Source of the DNA: Actinomycetes bacterium
GTDB taxonomy: Bacteria; Actinomycetota; Acidimicrobiia; Acidimicrobiales; Palsa-688
Length of the DNA: 42,540 nt
Direction of reading: 5' to 3'
NCBI GenBank assembly: GCA_021808425.1
Contig: JAKBBS010000004.1
Location: 1-42,540, forward strand
Under the pieces are notes generated by a model that ran no database searches, had not been told where the DNA came from, and worked only from the letters and a program-made list of their open reading frames with translations. This document shows, one piece after another, positions 40,178 to 42,540 of this stretch; the stretch's first letter is position 1, and each line of letters starts with the position of its first letter. Both the position numbers and the translations under genes were made by a program.

Positions 40178-40560
40178 CGAAGCTACAGCCCGAGCAATGG
40201 TCTGCAGTGAACACCTAGCCTCGATAGACGTCTAGGGTCTAGTCAGCATGGAATCAGCATGTGACGGCTCATAGCTTGCGCAGAGTGCTTCGCCAGCGGG
40301 GATGCGTCGAAGTTCGCCAAGTCGGCTCGCACCATACGATTTGCTGCGATGACTGCGCAACGACCATTGCAGTTGGACTGCCGGTCTACACCTAGAGCCG
40401 GACCCTCGCCGACGCCCCACTACTCGCCAGCTGAGACGCCGGGCAGGATCCGAATCCCACCCGACAACCGGTTCCGTTGGGCTATGACAGCCTTCGACCC
40501 GGCTATCCCGGAATCTAAACTCCTGGGGGCGAGCAGGAGGCGAACGAGGAGGACTCGGGC
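40178..40560. other. Intergenic region holding a truncated hicA
   Basis: 383 nt between the dead mazF and the collagen-like gene. Apart from the hicA fragment (40261-40395) and the strong ribosome site GAGGAGG before 40561, I see only a small AGACGTCT palindrome near 40228. No promoter could be assigned with confidence. Confidence 0.5.
40261..40395 (+). pseudogene. Truncated hicA-like toxin
   Basis: GTG 40261 to TAG 40393 encodes 44 residues: AHSLRRVLRQRGCVEVRQVG, SHHTICCDDCATTIAVGLPV. This matches the small HicA-type proteins that read RRVLERxGCVEVRQxGSHxxxxCxxCxTTVPVH, including the catalytic GSH histidine. The family normally continues for about 25-30 residues (GTLRxIExxLxPC...). Here a stop follows immediately, and later sequence such as TTRQLRRRAG in another frame may be the lost end. 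No HicB is adjacent. Confidence 0.6.
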
Positions 40561-41814
40561 ATGAAGAAGTCAAGGCGACCGAGCTGGATTGCTTGCGGTG
40601 GTTCGGTGCTTGCCGCCAGCGCCGCAACAGCGTTCTTGCTCAGCAGCGCGGGCGCGACGAGCACGACGAGCCTCATACAGGCGCGGGCGCAGGGGCGCGC
40701 ACAGAACCCGGCGGGTTCGGGCTACTGGCTGGTCACCGCGAACGGGCAGGTCCTCAACTACGGCGTTCCAAGCTACGGCGATCTGGTCGGTACCCATCTC
40801 AGCGCGCCGATCGTTGGCATTACGCCCACGCCGGACGGGAAAGGGTACTGGTTGATAGGAGCGGACGGAGGGGTCTTCTCTTTCGGCGACGCTAGCTTCT
40901 ACGGAAGTCACGGGGCGAGCCCCGTCAGTTCACCCGTGGTTGCGGGCGCGGCCACGCCTTTCCTATCAGGCGGTCCCCAAGGCGCCACCGGGGCCGCCGG
41001 CCCCCAAGGACCACCAGGCCCATTCGGTGTTCAGGGCATCGCAGGCACACAAGGAACCCAAGGGCCACAAGGTGCCCAAGGCAGTCAAGGAGCCCAGGGC
41101 TCGCAAGGCGGCGCAGGGCCCCAAGGACCGCAGGGAATACAAGGACCGATCGCCGCGTACACAGGTCCTTGGAGTTCGACGCGTAACTATACGGCGGGAG
41201 AAGCCGTATCGGAAAACGGCAACAGCTACATCGCCTTGAGCTCTAGTATCGGCGTCGACCCGTCAATTGACGTGGCTGGTGGGGGCGGCCGCTGGGCTCT
41301 CCTGCCCTCACAACAAGCACAAGGACCGCAAGGGCCAGAGGGACCGCAAGGGCCAGAGGGACCACAAGGGCCAGAGGGACCACAAGGGCCAGAGGGACCA
41401 CAAGGACCACAAGGTGCCGTCGGCCCCGCCAATGTCGTCACCCCGGCTGGCGTCACAGTCACCGCCGGCTCCACCTTGAATAACTACATTCTCGAAAACG
41501 GCATCAGCATAAACGTGTCCTGTACTACAGCCGGCTTCGAAGTCACGGTCGAGTCGACCTACAGCGGGGGCGGGATGGTTATCGCCGACAGCTACACCAC
41601 TAGCTCAAGCTCATCGTTAGCCACCTTGACTGCTACCAGTTTCGGGGCGAGATTGTCCCAGAACACCTCGCCGCCCATATCCCCAACAGGCGTCTACGCC
41701 GGCCGAGGTACGTTCAACGCCTACAACACGAACGGGACGTACCTGAACGGCACCTGGTTTGGCTCCGTCACGAGTTCGGGATGCTCGTTCGAGGCTTCGG
41801 CGGAGTTCGGCTAG
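40561..41814 (+). CDS. Secreted collagen-like protein with GYWL repeats and a carbohydrate-binding-like module
   Basis: A 417-aa exported protein. The signal peptide ends near residue 32 ([18 protein letters not shown]). Two GYWL-type repeats follow ([40 protein letters not shown]). A first Gly-X-Y stretch covers about residues 137-197. Next comes a module of about 50 aa, [20 protein letters not shown] and YIALSS...GRWALL, like CBM5/12 chitin-binding domains. A second Gly-X-Y stretch (about 255-285) is made of GPQGPE units. The C-terminus is a beta-rich domain with Cys residues ([16 protein letters not shown]). It is probably a surface fibre or adhesin. GAGGAGG lies 8 nt before the ATG. Confidence 0.85.
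   Translation: MKKSRRPSWIACGGSVLAASAATAFLLSSAGATSTTSLIQARAQGRAQNPAGSGYWLVTANGQVLNYGVPSYGDLVGTHLSAPIVGITPTPDGKGYWLIGADGGVFSFGDASFYGSHGASPVSSPVVAGAATPFLSGGPQGATGAAGPQGPPGPFGVQGIAGTQGTQGPQGAQGSQGAQGSQGGAGPQGPQGIQGPIAAYTGPWSSTRNYTAGEAVSENGNSYIALSSSIGVDPSIDVAGGGGRWALLPSQQAQGPQGPEGPQGPEGPQGPEGPQGPEGPQGPQGAVGPANVVTPAGVTVTAGSTLNNYILENGISINVSCTTAGFEVTVESTYSGGGMVIADSYTTSSSSSLATLTATSFGARLSQNTSPPISPTGVYAGRGTFNAYNTNGTYLNGTWFGSVTSSGCSFEASAEFG
41323..41412 (+). repeat. 18-bp tandem repeats encoding GPQGPE
   Basis: Four 18-bp units at 41323-41394 (GGACCGCAAGGGCCAGAG and a variant with CCA for CCG), followed by a degenerate unit. They encode the second collagen-like segment. High identity between units predicts length variation between strains by slippage. 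Confidence 0.9.
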
Positions 41815-41841
41815 TCGCCACGATCTATGACAAAAGAGGAG

Positions 41842-42540
41842 TTACCACAGCATCGGGCCACCCTGGCGGGGGCCGTCTTTGAGCGCGAGCAGGTTCGCCT
41901 GTACATAGGCGATAGCGGTCTGCTCGTGGAACGGAGTCGGGTACCAGGTGCGCAGGTGGCTCACTTGAAAACGCGCTTCGAGGCCGGCGACTGCAGGGGC
42001 GAGAGCCGCCTGGCTTACGTACCAGAAGCTGTTCTCGTTCCAGAAGCTGCGGTGCCTCGGATCTTGGAATGCGCCGCGGCCGTCGGTGCTCGGCGTATCG
42101 GTAAAGAGCAGGCCACCGTGCGCGAGGACCCGGTAGCACTCGTTGAACAACCCGCCCCGCTCGATGACGTGCTGGCACACGTCGGGGGCGTGGATCGCCC
42201 CGACCGACCCGTCTGCGAGCCCGATCCGGGGTCGCTCCGGGTCGGTCACCACTACAGTCCCACGCGGTTCGCGACCGGCGATGCCGCCGGGGAGGGTGCG
42301 CAGCGCCGGCTTCGCGTCGACTACCAAGGTGATCTCCGTCAGGTCCTCCCGCGCCGCCCACGCCGACGCCAGGTCGTATATGTAGCGCTGGTAGAGCGCG
42401 ACCGTGCCGGTCTGGATCGACGCGTTGGTGCGCGGCCGCTTCTGGGTGTTGTCCGCATGGACGCGCTGCAGGTAGAGACATTGCGGTATGTGGACGAAAC
42501 GGCCCGCCATGTATAGACGGCACATCAGGTCCTGATCGTC
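41842..42540 (-). CDS. Glycosyltransferase/SAM-methyltransferase fusion, 5' end outside the window
   Basis: The frame is open to the right edge (DDQDLMCRLYMAGRFVHIPQ) and ends at TAA 41842; 232 codons are visible. The first 60 or so residues look like the end of a family 2 glycosyltransferase (DQDLMCRLYMAGRFVHIP, LYLQRVHADNTQ). A class I methyltransferase domain follows: PRIGLADGSVGAIHAPDVCQ, HVIERGGLFNECYRVLAHGG, LLFTDTPSTDGRG and DPRHRSFWNENSFWYVSQ. Such fusions occur in polysaccharide or glycolipid gene clusters. The usual glycine-rich SAM loop is not obvious in the visible part. It converges on the collagen-like gene with a 27-nt gap. Confidence 0.78.
   Translation of the reverse strand, partial: DDQDLMCRLYMAGRFVHIPQCLYLQRVHADNTQKRPRTNASIQTGTVALYQRYIYDLASAWAAREDLTEITLVVDAKPALRTLPGGIAGREPRGTVVVTDPERPRIGLADGSVGAIHAPDVCQHVIERGGLFNECYRVLAHGGLLFTDTPSTDGRGAFQDPRHRSFWNENSFWYVSQAALAPAVAGLEARFQVSHLRTWYPTPFHEQTAIAYVQANLLALKDGPRQGGPMLW

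Noticed and set aside
41320..41412. Regular repeats that could suggest CRISPR
   Set aside because: 18-bp units in frame without spacers, encoding GPQGPE; a collagen-like coding repeat.
1..42540. tRNA, rRNA, insertion sequences, phage or integrase genes
   Set aside because: None recognised on either strand; no transposase or integrase motif was seen despite the scars.

Overview
The window is GC-rich bacterial DNA. Gene starts often use GTG or TTG, 4-nt stop/start overlaps (ATGA, GTGA) are common, and several small genes have a -10-like hexamer 6-7 nt before the start codon, as leaderless transcripts do. An F420-type luciferase-like oxidoreductase, PHA metabolism, MarR/RND export and two secreted proteins with GYWLVASDGG-type repeats point to Actinomycetota, most likely class Acidimicrobiia. 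That placement is inference; there is no rRNA or other marker gene here.

Layout. 1-5216 (+): a catabolic operon with a molybdenum hydroxylase (C-terminus of the FAD subunit, complete 2Fe-2S and molybdopterin subunits), a UbiX-type flavin prenyltransferase and a YtcJ-like amidohydrolase. A formylglycine-generating enzyme converges on it (5185-6132, -). 6133-6687 holds a long inverted repeat, the 3' end of a dead AAA ATPase gene and a probable promoter/operator. 6688-12708 (+): an RND efflux operon (adaptor, pump, MarR regulator, DUF5666-like lipoprotein). 12762-15095: a scarred locus with VapC, an ORF joining a DeoR sensor-domain fragment to a VapB tail, and a membrane protein whose 5' end is cut at the same junction. 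15185-15699: an intact MazEF pair. 15732-20490 (-): a polyhydroxyalkanoate operon (ECF sigma factor, PhaC, acyl-CoA ligase, PhaZ-like depolymerase). 20556-23959 (-): a polytopic membrane protein and a large secreted repeat protein. 24181-24767 (-): a second MazEF. 24913-26346 (+): an APC permease. 26347-27315: toxin-antitoxin remnants and one small conserved gene. 27316-28898 (+): an SRPBCC protein and an F420-type oxidoreductase.

28930-36770 (-): a six-gene sugar operon (binding lipoprotein, two permeases, ATPase, SMP-30 lactonase, GH31 alpha-glycosidase). 36771-37354 has no convincing gene but carries a perfect 17-bp inverted repeat and the 3' scrap of an oxidoreductase gene. 37355-39622: a small iron-permease-like protein, then a translationally coupled patatin phospholipase and PlsC-type acyltransferase (-). 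39696-40395: an antitoxin with a decayed mazF, then a truncated hicA. 40561-41814 (+): a secreted collagen-like protein. The right edge (-) holds a glycosyltransferase/methyltransferase fusion that runs off the window.

The most unusual theme is at least seven toxin-antitoxin loci in 42 kb in different states: two intact MazEF pairs, one VapC with a rebuilt antitoxin, and four broken remnants. Several sit exactly at scars between otherwise ordinary operons. No new multi-gene system could be proved. The DeoR-VapB chimera is the best candidate for something undescribed.
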